Assembly (NCBI GenBank): GCA_023014365.1
Contig: JAEBUN010000003.1
Location: forward strand, 1,054,001-1,118,000
Origin: Lepiota brunneoincarnata
Taxonomy: Eukaryota > Basidiomycota > Agaricomycetes > Agaricales > Agaricaceae
DNA: 64,000 nt
Direction: 5' to 3'
Positions within the stretch are counted from its first letter, which is position 1. Each line of letters begins with the position of its first letter. Made by a program: the position numbers and the translations under genes. Below the pieces are notes generated by a model that saw only the letters and a list, made by a program, of their open reading frames with translations, was not told the origin of the DNA and did not search any database. This document shows, one piece after another, positions 24,079-35,559 of the stretch.

Positions 24079-24591
24079 AAGCACTCACTATTACATATGG
24101 TCCGCACCCTCACGAGACCATCCGCGCGCATGCAAGATGATGCACTCCCCAGCACACGACGGTCTTTGACAACTGATCGCAACGTTCTAAATGGGTCTAC
24201 CTGTGCTTTTCCTACAGAATGATGTGTGCAGTGGACTAACAATGAGCATATGCGCAAGGTTGCCCGTTGTTCTGCATGTCTCAGAAGCTTCGCAAGCGCA
24301 CGCCACACTGTTTTGTGACTGTCCTTGTCTTTCCTCGTTTAGTGCGAGTTCCCCGTAGAGGCCCCAGTGGCCCACGCTGGCCTTGCGCGGGGTGTTTCTC
24401 AGAGCAAGGCGAGGATAAGAGCACACTGAACGTGTCAGCTGGTCGCCCAAGTTTCGGCACTAGCTCGGGAGGTTCTACCAGGCCTTTACCAACCCCGATG
24501 TGTGGTATAAAACCAAGCACCAAAACCCCAATCATGCCAAATCTTTACGAAGGTTTAAACTTCTTTACGGTTTACGGAGATCCTCCATAAA
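24079..24591. other. Intergenic region upstream of GH18 copy 1
   Basis: Contains the TATA box at 24506-24512. Nothing else recognised. Confidence 0.45.
24506..24512 (+). promoter_or_regulatory. TATA box of GH18 copy 1
   Basis: TATAAAA, 86 bp upstream of the ATG at 24592. Copies 2 and 3 have the same motif 98 bp upstream of their ATGs. Confidence 0.6.
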
Positions 24592-26175
24592 ATGCTCCTC
24601 AAACCCTTTTCTTGGACTGCCCTGCTTACAGTCCTGACGTTGCCCCTCCGCGGGGCTCTATCCATTCCGGTGAACGAGACCATATGGAATGGCCTCGACC
24701 CCCTCGCGCGGGATGTTTTGTCTCGTGCTACCCCGGCTGCTCCCCATTTCGTCGTCTACGGAGATGCATACGACGGAACAACCGGGCCACCAGCTGTTTC
24801 ACAGATAAAGGTAGGTGTTGTACCGCCATCGAAGCAGCGGTGAATCGTAATATATGTGGTCTCTGTGTGGCTCACATTAATTCCACGCAGGGTTTCAACG
24901 TATTGTAAGGACCGAAGGTAGCGCTACCAGCTCCGTGTAGCACTTATCTTGATTCACAGCGCGCTCTCGTTTTTGCTCCTGGAAGGAGCTTGGGACAAGG
25001 TCAAGTCTATCCAAGTGTGGAAAATGCTAACAATGACAAGCATCTCATGGACCTTTTCTCCTGTAGGCCTTTGAATGGACCTCGCTTACGGCGGCACAGA
25101 GATCGACCATCAAATCCCAGTACGCGGCCGCTGGGATCAAACTTATCGTCTCCGCTTTCGGATCCACGGACGTCCCTACTACGACCAACGCCGACCCAAT
25201 TGCGACCGCCAATACGTTTGCGGCATGGGTTAAGCAGTTCAATTTGGATGGGATTGATGTTGATTATGAGGACTTTAACGCCTTTGATGCTGGAAATGGA
25301 AAGGCTGAGGCAAGTCGATTTCTTGGATTCAAGACTAGTTTGCCGACACAGACCACAGGACTGGCTGATTAGTTTCACGAAGCAACTGAGGGCGCAACTG
25401 CCTCAGGGAACCTATATTCTTACTCACGCTCGTAAGTTCTTTTTCACTCCTACAAGTGGAATAGGTACCAACTTGTGTTCGACTATCTAGCTGTCGCGCC
25501 ATGGTAAGCAGTGGTAACACGAGCGTACGAGTTGTAACTCAAGGCCATTTGCAGGTTCTCTCCTAACCGGTGGGGTGGAGGCGGCTACCTTCGGGTCCAC
25601 CAGACCGTAGGTAACCTTATTGACTGGTACAATGTGCAGGTAAGTCGAGGCTGCCTGCTCCTCTTTATCCAACGCTAATGTTTGATCAGTTCTACAACCG
25701 TAAGTGCTCATGGTTTTACCAATGCATCAATTCTGATTTCTCACCATACAACGACAGAGGGCGTAAACGAGTACACCACCTGTGCGAACCTTCTGACGAC
25801 CTCCTCGAGCACGTGGCCGCAGACGGCTCTATTCCAAATTGCTACGAGTGGTGTGCCCCTGAATAAGCTTGTTATTGGTAAACCGGCTACGGCCAGTGAT
25901 GCTGGAAGTGGTTTCATGTCAACTTCGACTTTGGCTAGCTGCGTGCAGCAGGCAAAGAACAAAGGATGGAGTGCGTAGACCCTTTTCCAGGTGTTGGAGC
26001 AACTGTGACTCGTTCTAACATCTGCTTTTTTTTTTTTTGCAGATGGCGGTGTGATGGTTTGGGAGGTACGTACTTACCCGACCCGATTTCCGGTTGGGAT
26101 TAATCGAATGGGTAGTATCCTCGAGCTGCTTCTCCCTGGATCACCTCGGTGCGCTCGCTCTCGTGGCCTGTTTAA
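24592..26175 (+). CDS. Secreted GH18 (chitinase-like) enzyme, copy 1
   Basis: Glycoside hydrolase family 18, acting on chitin or related GlcNAc linkages outside the cell. ATG 24592, with a signal peptide (MLLKPFSWTALLTVLTLPLR). The spliced product is about 325 residues: APHFVVYGDAYDG, FNVFALSFLLLEGAWDK, KSQYAAAGIKLIVSAFGSTD, then the catalytic motif FNLDGIDVDYEDF (DxxDxDxE, Glu as acid/base), WLISFTKQLRAQLPQGTYIL, WFSPNRWGGGGYLRVHQTVG and NGGVMVWE. The end is YPRAASPWITSVRSLSWPV, with the stop at 26175. About ten introns. The one after GKAE (25310-25358) is GC-AG, while copies 2 and 3 have GT-AG at the same place. No binding module is seen. Chitinase or endo-N-acetylglucosaminidase activity cannot be separated from sequence alone. 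Confidence 0.88.
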
Positions 26176-27524
26176 TTGAACCAGTGTGGGATCAGAAGGA
26201 AATCTATTGATATGTGATTCATGTAATATACTCATGCCACCGCCGGTATCATCGAGCTTTCTTCTTTAGCTGTCAACCTTGTGTCTTGTAATGTTCGGTC
26301 TCAGTGTTGAAATTTTGATCACTTCTCTCCGCTTCGTTTTCGAAATTTCTGAGGCAAGAAAGCTTCACGGACTTACAGAGTCTGACCTCTCCCAAGACAA
26401 GGGCATCCAGGTAACTGAATTGGGCCAAGTTTCCCAACGCTCGGAGCGTTAATCGCTAGAGACCATTTTCGTATGGCATAACACGCGGCGCCTCTCCACT
26501 AAAAATAAGACTTGGGTTCTTCCAACTGCTCTGGCGCGTCTCTTTGGCCTAATCAGCCTCTTACAGGCTGGTGAAACGGAAAAACAAGCCTTAGCACCGT
26601 TTTGGAAAGCATTTCATCTATCTCTTGCCACGATGTGGAGCAAGAAGCTGGAACATGCCCTTACGTCCCGCGATAGTTCACGAGGCCTTCCATATCGATC
26701 CATGATACGTGGCTTTCTCGCAGTCATTTCAAGCCCCCCGAGTAACACAGCGTCCCACAGAAAGTGGTCCTTTGCTTCAGGATGGCCGTCGAGAACTATA
26801 GTTCTCGATACGGTCTGATGCAGGTCTGCCGGATACATATCGTGGCTAAGCCTGAGCGTGTGCGAGCCAGCAGGCAACCGACACAGGCCCTTACATCCGG
26901 TTGCATTTCTCGCGGACTTCACATTCTCAGTCGCCTCGCAACATGCAACCGCAGATTCCGAAGTCGGCTGATCACATTTAGGTTTCTTCCGACAAGTCAC
27001 CCGTCCCTCCGACCATGCGACTCCTCCTTATTCGAAGTCGTCCAGAACATTGTTTTGCGACCCGAAACTCAATTGTATGGGAAAGTGCGAGACTAAGCAA
27101 CTCTCTTACTTGTGCTCGACATGCGATCCATATGCAACCGCGCAGCTACATCCATCCCATACGCCCGAAACCTGGGGAAATGTTCTCAGTGGTCCCAAAT
27201 TTACGCTCCATTTGATGCGCTGTAGTCATGGTTCCATGGCTTCTTGTGTGTTTGTGCTTTTGTTGGGCCAAAGATAACGAGCATATCTCCTGGGAGGAAT
27301 GAACGAGTACTTTTCAAAGCACATGGACGAGTCGGATTTCTTGATTGGTGAACATCTATGTAGGAGGCAAGAAGACTGAAATACCTCACTCTTTCCCAAG
27401 TAACAGAGATTGACAGGGAAAGAATGTATAAAATCAGGCCCAGGAACGAAACACAAGGAATTCAAGGTCCAATCCTTCCTCGCAACAGCAGCTCAATCCG
27501 ATCGTCATCTATCCAGAGTCAAAT
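26176..27524. other. Intergenic region between GH18 copies 1 and 2
   Basis: About 1.35 kb without a recognised gene. From about 27009 it resembles the region upstream of copy 3 (from about 30279) and so belongs to the duplicated unit. The minus-strand frame at 27000-26614 starts with GTG and has no known domain. Confidence 0.5.
27427..27433 (+). promoter_or_regulatory. TATA box of GH18 copy 2
   Basis: TATAAAA, 98 bp upstream of ATG 27525, inside a block conserved with copy 3. Confidence 0.6.
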
Positions 27525-29176
27525 ATGTTTGAATTCACACGACTTGGTGCCATTCTCGCTGGGCTTTCTACCCTCGCCGTTGTGGCCGCGCTACCTTTTG
27601 AGGCTCACAATCTCACTGATACCGCGGCAAAGTTTTTGACTACTCGGGCGAAGAGTGCTGTTCCTGGGCCCCCGCATTTCGTGATCTATAGTGATAAGTT
27701 TGTTTCCGGCGAAACTGGACCTCCCCCCGTCAGCCAAGTTCAGGTAACGCAGGTCATTTTATTTGGGATCTATCTATCTGATCGGATATCAGGGATACAA
27801 CGTCTTGTTCGTTCCTTTCTACATTTGTATGCGAAACCCGATTTCTAATTTATTGATTGTATCAAAATAGTGCCCTCTCCTTCCTCCTGACAGAGGGACC
27901 CTTCGACAAAGTATGGCTTTCTTTAGTAACCGCGGACCGAATCACCGAATTTATCCCTGATATGATGGATCTATTTAGGCTGTGGAATGGACCTGGCTCA
28001 CTGCCGCTGAACGTGCCAGTGTCAAATCCCAATATGCCGCGGCTGGCATCAAGATCATTGTGTCACTATTCGGAGCCACAGATGCCCCTACATCGGCTGG
28101 TGCAGATCCGATTGCTACTGCGAACACCATGGCAGCATTCGTTAAGAATTTCAATTTGGATGGTGTTGATGTTGACTATGAGGTAAGCTCTACCTGTAAC
28201 TGAACACGAGAGGTGAAGAGTGTTGATTGGTTGGTCACAGGACTTCAATGCCATCAATGCGGGCAACGGGAGAGCCGAGGTGATTTTCTAGATTTACTAC
28301 TCACTGCACGCTGACGAACAATACCCGACCACCAGCAATGGCTTATTGACTTTACGAGGCAACTCCGAGCACAACTTCCACAAGGTACATTCATCCTGAC
28401 TCATGCTCGTGAGTTTCTAGTTTTACTATATCAAATGCACTCTTGGCTGATTTTTCGCCCAGCTGTTGCCCCATGGTGCGGCCGCACATCAAGGATCTTA
28501 TTCCGAGTGTTCTAAAGATATTATTATTCGGACAGGTTCTCCCCCGGAAAGTTCGGTGGAGGCGCTTATCTCACGGTCCACCGGGCAGTCGGAAACTTGA
28601 TTGATTGGTACAATGTTCAAGCAAGTTCTCCTTTCCTCTATTCCTATCACATATGCAGTCTAACCAACCATCTATCCAGTTCTACAACCGTAAGTCTTCG
28701 CCCCTACCTCCACTTAAGCCTATCGATACTACCAAAGAAACATTTGTCTCAATAGAGGGCACGAACGAGTACACCACCTGCAATAGCTTGCTCACGCAGT
28801 CTTCCTCCACCTGGCCTCAATCCGCGCTCTTCCAAATCGCGGCAAGCGGAATTCCGCTCTCGAAACTCGTCATTGGGAAGCCGGCAACCCCCGGAGATGC
28901 AAGTAATGGATTTATTCCAACGTCGACTCTGGCACAATGTGCACAGCAAGCAAAGAGCAGAGGCTGGAGTGAGTTCTTCTTGTCTCTCTCTTTTTGGGGT
29001 TGAAGGACTTTTGCTAATCAGGGCGGCTGATATAGATGCTGGTATCATGGTCTGGGAGGTACGTCCACAGTTTTGGTCTTTCCAAAAGGGACGACATTAA
29101 CTGATTCATCTTGTAGTTTCCCGATGCCGCGGCGCCCTGGATTAGAGATGTTCGCTCTCTCGCTTTCCCAGAGTGA
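27525..29176 (+). CDS. Secreted GH18 (chitinase-like) enzyme, copy 2
   Basis: ATG 27525 with signal peptide MFEFTRLGAILAGLSTLAVV, then LPFEAHNLTDTAAKF. Same exon plan as copy 1: PHFVIYSDKF, ALSFLLTEGPFDK, VEWTWLTAAERASVKSQYAA, catalytic FNLDGVDVDYE, DFNAINAGNGRAE, QWLIDFTRQLRAQLPQGTF, FSPGKFGGGAYLTVHRAVG, FYN, GTNEYTTCNSLL, GIMVWE and FPDAAAPWIRDVRSLAFPE, with the stop at 29176. The intron after GRAE has a GT donor. The frame is kept throughout, so this copy looks fully functional. It is closer to copy 3 than to copy 1. Confidence 0.9.
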
Positions 29177-30770
29177 AAAGCTATTTCAATAACCGTTTTC
29201 GGATTCCCTTCATAGGGAGGTAAACACTGTTGTATTAATACTATTTATCTGAATGGGGTCACCATTCGTCACAGTCCTCTGACACCATTGCGAACGTAAG
29301 AACTGTCCATTAGAAAGGAATCTTAGGAACGCCGCAAGTCAGGACTAACAACACAATTATGAGTGAAATTCCCCAAATATCACGGCGACTTGGCAGGCAG
29401 AAGCTGAGTGGCTAACTGCGGCTCCTAGAGATTGAATCTTTGATTGCCCCTGTTATACCATCAAGGTACTTATGACTGGAAGTGGAACCTCCTGCCGTCG
29501 GTCGGGTACAGGCATGGGTTACTATCGGTGGCCAAAGCTATGGTCATCCACCACCTGGTTCCCAAAAATCCTGATGTACTGTACATAACACAATTTCGCG
29601 CAGTGCGGCTCTTCGGATCCCAGAGTATCGCGCGGAAATACATGTACACGCTCACAAATTCAGTTAAGTGTTCGTGGCAGCTATGCTGACCCCTGCATCC
29701 TTCAACCAGTACCAGTACTTATGAAGCGTGGCCCCGTTTGTTAGTTCGTGATGGCTAACCGCTGATCCAAAAAATGACCGCGTGGGCGGGAGACGTCTTG
29801 GGTTTATTCCCAGTGGCTCGTGTCGACGCATCCTGAATTAAGGTGCTGTTGGTCTCTCAAGAAGTCTCGTGCTTAGTATAAAGATGAGTTACGCCACTGC
29901 TTTTCTGGATTCAATATGTAGGCTTGTTATTCTCAAGTCTTCCGGTGCTAGTAAGACTAGATTCCCTTGTAGTTTCACTGATCCAATACATGTATATACT
30001 GGTAGGTTGCCCATGAGAGAGTCAGGGGCTAGAGCAACTGCACGACACTACGGTGGACTCGGAGTAATCGTCAGCTGATGCGCCGTTTGTACATGGCACA
30101 AAGAGTTGAGGGTCGCGCATCTGCAAGTATAGATTAAGCCTTGGATAGCGGCACTAATCGGTGGGTGGGTGGGTAATATGTTGCAACTACCGCTTAGCGG
30201 TGGGGATGTCCGCGTTGTCTCAGGATCTACGTTAGTGAATAACAATGGAATAGTGCCAAATAAATGGCACGACCATGTGACCCCCTCCTTATTCCAAGTC
30301 GCCCAGAACTCCGTTTCGCGATCCGAAATGCAATGGTAGTATGGGAACGCGCGGCACTTAGCAGTTCTCCTACTTGTGCTCAACACGCGATCCATATGCG
30401 TCAGCTCGAAGCCTGCACAAATATTCCTAATGGGCCCAAATTAACACTCTACTCGATACGCTGTGGTTATGATTCCGCGACTGACGGTGTGCTTGCGCTT
30501 TTACTGGGTCACCGATCATGGGCACTTCTCCTGGGAGGGAATAAACGAGCGCTTTTCAATACCAAAGAGCACATGGACAACTCGGATTTCTCTAGTGGCT
30601 TATGAGTCTACCTACGCAGGAGGCAAGAAGACCGAAATATCTTGCTCTTTCCCAGATTAAGCAGAGAAGGTGTATAAAACCAGGCCCAGGAAAGAGATAT
30701 GAGAAGTCCAAGGTCCAATCCTTCTTCACAGCAGCAGCTCAATCCAATCGCCATCTACTCAGAATTGAAT
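29177..30770. other. Intergenic region between GH18 copies 2 and 3
   Basis: About 1.6 kb. From about 30279 it is homologous to the region upstream of copy 2. A short GGTGGGTGGGTGGG run lies near 30160. No gene recognised between 29177 and 30279. Confidence 0.5.
30673..30679 (+). promoter_or_regulatory. TATA box of GH18 copy 3
   Basis: TATAAAA, 98 bp upstream of the ATG at 30771, the same spacing as in copy 2. Confidence 0.6.
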
Positions 30771-32404
30771 ATGTTCGGTTTCGCACGACTTGGTGCAATT
30801 CTCGCTGGGCTTTCTGCTCTCACCGTTGCGGCTGCAGGTACCTTTCGAGGCTCACAACCTCACTGATACTGCGGCAAATTCTTTGACTACTCGGGCGAAG
30901 AATGCTGTTCCTGCGCCTCCGCACTTCGTGGTCTACGCGGATAGGTTCGTTGCAGGTGGAGCTCCCCCCGTTGCCCAGGTTCAGGTAATGCCTCATTCTA
31001 CCGAAAGTAAAAATCATTTGATCGAATTCTTGAATACTAGGGATTCAACGTCGTGTTCGTTCCTTCTCACAATTGTGTGCTAAACTTTTTTTTTTTTTGA
31101 CTGTCTCCAAACAGTGCCCTTTCATTCTGGATGGCTACTAGGGGACCCGTCGATGATGTACGGTGTTTTTTTTCTAGTAACCCACGGACCGAACCACTGA
31201 ATCCAGTATTTCTGATATACTTTCAATGCATTTCTAGGCTTTGGAATGGAGCAGGCTCACCCCCGCTCGACGCAACGAAATCAAAGGCCAATATTCCAGG
31301 GCTGGCATCAGGCTCGTCGTGTCGCTCTTCGGAGCCACAGATACCCCAACTTCGCAAAACCCTACTACCGTTGCGAACAACGTGGCGACGTTTGTTAAGA
31401 ACAATAATTTAGATGGTGTTGATGTTGACTATGAGGTGTGTATACTCTATCCGTACAGGAAAAAAAGAGGACGGTATTGATCGGCTACAACATAGGACTT
31501 GGATGCCATGAACCAGGGAAGGGCCGAGGTGAATATTTTCTAGGATTTGTTGTTCATTGCAGGGCTGACGAATGTTAACCACCAGCAATGGCTCATTACC
31601 TTGACGCAGCAACTCCGAAGGCAGCTTCCGCAAAGCACGTACATCCTTACCCATGCTCGTGAGTTTCTGGTGTTCGCTACCTCCCAAGGTACTCGTAGCT
31701 GATTATTTTGTTTAGCTCTTGCCCCATGGTACGACAACATAGCAGAGATATATAAGTCAAGTTACTCAGAAAATACTATCTGGACAGGTTCGCTCCCGGG
31801 AAGTTCCCCGGAGGTGGTTTCCTCAAGATCCATCAAACAGTCGGAGGCATGATTGATTGGTACAATCTCCAAGCGAGTCGTTTCTGCGCCCTATTACCCG
31901 ATACAGTTTCTAACACCAAGTGTCTATCCAGTTCTACAACCGTAAGCCTTCACTCCATCTCCATTAAACCTGTCGATACCGACGCACAGAAATAGAGGGC
32001 GCGAACGAGTACACAACCTGCCAGAATCTGCTCATGCAATCTTCCAATGTTTGGCCTCAAACCGCAATCTTCCAAATTGGAGCAAACAACAAAGTTCCGC
32101 TCGCGAAGCTCGTCATTGGGAAGCCAATAACCAACGCTGACGCAACTAACGGATTTATGTCACCACAGACTCTGTCCCAGTGCGCGAAGCAAGCTAAGGG
32201 TCGAGGCTGGAGTAAGTTCCTCCTCTCTTTTTTGGTGGCAAGGCTTTGCTAATTGGGGTGACTGATACAGATGCTGGCGTTATGGGCTGGCAGGTATGTT
32301 CACAGCTTGCGGCTCCAGGGGGCAACGTGAACTGATTTATTCTGTAGTGGCGCGATGCCGGTACGGCGGCCTGGATCAGGACTGTTCGCAATGGTGTTTG
32401 GTAA
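30771..32404 (+). CDS. GH18 (chitinase-like) enzyme, copy 3, frame broken after signal peptide
   Basis: ATG 30771 gives MFGFARLGAILAGLSALTVA, nearly identical to the copy 2 signal peptide. The frame then fails at GCTGCAGGTACC: with one G fewer it would read AAVPFEAHNLTD, as in copy 2 (AALPFEAHNLTD). As written it stops after a few codons. Downstream exons are intact: PPHFVVYADRF, ALSFWMATRGPVDD, LEWSRLTPARRNEIKGQY, catalytic NNLDGVDVDYE, QWLITLTQQLRRQLPQ, FYN, GANEYTTCQNLL and GVMGWQ, ending AAWIRTVRNGVW with the stop at 32404. The conserved tail makes a sequencing error or a very young mutation more likely than old decay. Confidence 0.75.
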
Positions 32405-32657
32405 AGGGTCGCGCTAGAGCTGTTTCGAGATATGGAAGTAAACACCATTGAATTATGTTGTACTAGTATAACTTGTCTGAAAGAGAGTCGTAACCCCGAT
32501 GGGTAGTGTCGCGAATGTAATATGAAAAGTGTCCAATTAGAAGCTACAAAAGTCTGTTAGTAAAAAGGGGCCCAGAGGACCAAAAAGTGGTGGCGTCCAT
32601 AAACAAAAAATATCAGAGTCCGACATGAATGGGAGACAAAAGTGGAAGTCGGTCTCA

Positions 32658-33902
32658 TTAGCGAACAGAGCTCAGAATGGAAACCTAGACGAGGTAGAAA
32701 TGCTGTGGCGGGATGGCGTTGGCCGTTTCAGTGCAAGCATGGAGAGGTGCCAAAGGGTACATACAACAGCAGATGCAAAGAAACCAGGTTCGTTCCACAC
32801 AGAGATATCACCGACAAAGAACAGACCGTTCTGTGATAGAATCATAAGAAGCGCTTTGAGACAGAAGTCAGACAGGGAACATACCGCGCGAATGTCGTAT
32901 GCGATAGTGGTTTGTGGCTTGGTTCCATCGGGATTTATCCATTGGGCTAGTGCGGCGAGAAGCGAAGTTACTCGAATGAAACTGGAACAAGGGGGGACAA
33001 AGGGCATACGGGAAAGCTCCTTGGTCGAGGGGTTGTACGACCAGATGGCAGATTCAAAGTAGTTTCCGTCAATTAGCGTAGGGGGTGCATTAGGAGGAGC
33101 TAGATACACGAGGTGAATCGAGATTCTGTTCCAAAGGTAGGGATAAGGTTCTTACTTTTTGGAACGTTGCCAAATCCGACGGAGCTGATGGAACGCAGGG
33201 TGTCAGTATGGGTTGGGACGGGGATCCGCAAAGTAAGACCGACCTTCTTTCACCTGTTGTGAGTGACCTGGCGACAGGCCCCGAACCAGCGCCAACATAA
33301 AATGGACGAGGGAAGACGGCGTTCTATGTAAACTCAGATAAGAATCTGAATTGAGCGCTGAGCGTCTTACTGTGGCAATGATGTCATAGAGACCTGCACG
33401 GGCTTTGCAAACTTTGACCTCGAGAGGGTCACCACTAAAATTGATGCCGCTTCTGAAGAGTGTGATGAGAATCTCTGGGGTATTCAGGCAGACACCAGCT
33501 CACATTCCGCCGTTTTCCCAGTTTCTGACGAATCCCAGCGGATGACCGTCCGACTCGGTTCTGACTTGAATTTTGCCGGTATGACTTGGAGCTATGAGTA
33601 TGCCTATGACCACTTGAATGGGACGCGTACTCACCAGACAGATGGTTGAGGGGATGGGTGGGGAGAGGGATTAGCGCGTCCAGCACCTAATCACAAAGGT
33701 CTATCGTCGATTCGAGGATACAGCGCCAGACCACCTAAAGCTTACCTCGAACGGCAGTGGCCCTTCTGGCGAATTGTGCCGGAGGATTGGGCGGAAGACC
33801 ACGGGCCATGCGCTGGGCATTTGTCTCATAGGCGGGGAAGGCTGACACAATGCCGACGAGGGCATTGGCGATTGCTAGCAGAAGAGACAGTTTGGCAAGC
33901 AT
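32658..33902 (-). CDS. Small secreted protein with FPxYETNAQRMARGLPPNPP motif
   Basis: A basidiomycete secreted family of unknown function. ATG 33902 starts the signal peptide MLAKLSLLLAIANALVGIVS, cut before FPAYETNAQRMARGLPPNPP, a motif I know from many Agaricomycete secreted proteins. Later exons read APSHTGKIQVRTESDG, HPLGFVRNWENGG, SGINFSGDPLEVKVCKARAG and YLAPPNAPPTLIDGNYFES, then AIWSYNPSTKELS and INPDGTKPQTTIAYD, ending NGLFFVGDISVWNEPG and a short tail. The chosen stop (32660-32658) depends on a last intron with donor GTATGT and is tentative. Several introns in the middle (33160-33440) were not all fixed. Divergent from mannitol-1-phosphate dehydrogenase. Confidence 0.65.
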
Positions 33903-34232
33903 GTCCGGGGCAAAAGGGCGAAAGCTTGACTGACCGGACCACGACACCTTTTTATGATGGGGATTAAGGGCAACGGGCCTAACTGACCGGACACAGAAGG
34001 GGCATTCTTCCCATGGGTTTGCAGGGTTGTGCACACCCGGGATGTCCTGGATCTGGGACGACAAGGTGTTGTAGTTATTGTAGTGGTGGTAGTGGTTAGA
34101 TAGGCTAGTGTTATTCCTGAAATGGCATTTACGTGCTGTCCATCTCCACTGTGCATCAATTATTGACCTCATCCTCTCCCCACTCAAGTGTTTTATACGC
34201 GGGGCCATGCATCTCGACTGTCCATTCCTATC
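33903..34232. other. Divergent promoter, secreted protein / mannitol-1-P dehydrogenase
   Basis: 330 bp between divergent ATGs. It holds a run of TAGTGGTGG-like repeats near 34080. No motif can be assigned with confidence. Confidence 0.45.
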
Positions 34233-35559
34233 ATGTCGCCCTCACATCCCCCATCTTCATACATCGAGGATCCTGCCGCAGTTCACTTCGGTGCAGGCAG
34301 CATCGGTCTAGGGTTTATCGGAGCTGTCCTTGCCAAGGCTGGCTATCATGTCATCTTCGTCGACATAAACCCTCGTATGATCTCTCGCTTGAACGGAGAC
34401 AACACCTACACAATTGAATACCTCGGACCAAAACGTACGGGGCCATTCCATGTCCGCAACGTTTCCGGTGTCCTTTCCAGCGATCAAGAAGGCATTATGG
34501 AGGTCGTCGAGGACATCGCTGACCCGGAGACCACATTGATCACCACAAGCATTGGCATCGCGACCTTGAAGCACATTGCTCATATCATTGCCAAGGGAAT
34601 CACACTCAGGAAGGAAGAACGCTCTGGTACCCTGAATATCATTGCCTGCGAGAACGGCAAGGGAGCCACGGAGATCTTGAAGGGCGGGGTTTATAAGAAT
34701 CTAGACGAAGAAACAAAGGCATGGGCAGACCGATTTGTCGGTTTTGCGGACTGCTCGGTGGACAGGATAGTACCACAACCTGTCCAGGAACAAGCGAAAG
34801 GCCTGGAAGTTGGTGTAGACAAGTTCTTTGGTACATTTCCCTCCCTATACACGTTCCAACCCTTACTCACGCGTGCCCCCCAAGAATGGATTGCTGATAT
34901 CCATCCACTCAAATCCGTCTCGCGGGAGGGACCTCGACCAAATTTGGCTTTTCCGGTTCCGGGGCTGGTTCTCACCGACAACCTCCCCGCTTATGAATCC
35001 CGAAAGCTGTACATCTTCAACTGCGGTCATGCTATGACAGCTTATCTGGGAGCTATCTTCGGCCATCAGGTCATCGACTCCGCCATAGCCGACGAGGAAC
35101 ACGTTTTCCCCATTGTCCAAGGCGCCATGAGGGAAAGTGGCGTCGCTCTGGAGAAGGAATATCCAGATACTTTTAAGCAGGGCGAGATGGAATCTTACAT
35201 CCAGAAGACAGTTGGTCGCTTCCGGAATCCGAGCGTGGGACGACGATGTGAAGCGTGTTGGACGCGATCCCCTCCGAAAATTGGGTTCCGATGATAGACT
35301 GTTAGGTCCATTCCTCCTCGCCAAGAAGCATGGCTTGCCGACGGAGAACCTGGTACTTGGTATCGCGGCTGCTTTGATGTACAGGAACGATGAAGACGAG
35401 CAGGCTGTTGATATGAAGGATACTGAAGAAGCCCATGGTATTGAAGGCGCCGTGGAGAAAATTTTGAAGATGAAGAATGGTAGCGACGATTTCAACGAGA
35501 TCATGAACGCATATCATAGGTTGGAGAGTCGACGCAAGGCTTTTGAGCAGGGCAAATAA
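34233..35559 (+). CDS. Mannitol-1-phosphate 5-dehydrogenase, one apparent frameshift
   Basis: NAD-dependent interconversion of fructose-6-phosphate and mannitol-1-phosphate in the cytosol. ATG 34233. The N-terminal Rossmann motif is AVHFGAGSIGLGFIGAVLAK. One 54-nt intron (34831-34884) joins GVDKFF to EWIADIHPL. Conserved LTDNLPAYESRKLYIFNCGH with catalytic-site residues follows, then AYLGAIFGHQVIDSAI. Near 35240 the frame shifts: NP in the upstream frame is followed in the next frame by WDDDVKRVGRDPLRKLGSDD, the expected continuation, and no intron fits. One base fewer would restore about 424 residues. The C-terminal part runs through FLLAKKHGLPTENLVLGIAA to the stop at 35559. The conserved second half argues against an old pseudogene. 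Confidence 0.85.

Larger units (their letters stand above)
27009..29176 (+). repeat. Duplicated unit A (promoter plus GH18 copy 2)
   Basis: Its counterpart is about 30279-32404, 3.25-3.27 kb downstream. Matching runs include TTGTGCTC followed by a purine and AC, the 10-mer GCGATCCATATGC, the block from TATAAAA through CCAGGCCCAGGAA-type sequence, and AAGGTCCAATCCTTC. The similarity continues through the coding exons. Confidence 0.65.

Noticed and set aside
26025..26040. Poly-T tract as a sign of retroposition
   Set aside because: It is the polypyrimidine tract before the acceptor of a GH18 intron. Similar T runs occur before other acceptors here.
26614..27000. 128-codon minus-strand frame between GH18 copies
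   Set aside because: It begins with GTG, not ATG, and has no domain. Its upstream end lies at the border of the duplicated promoter block.
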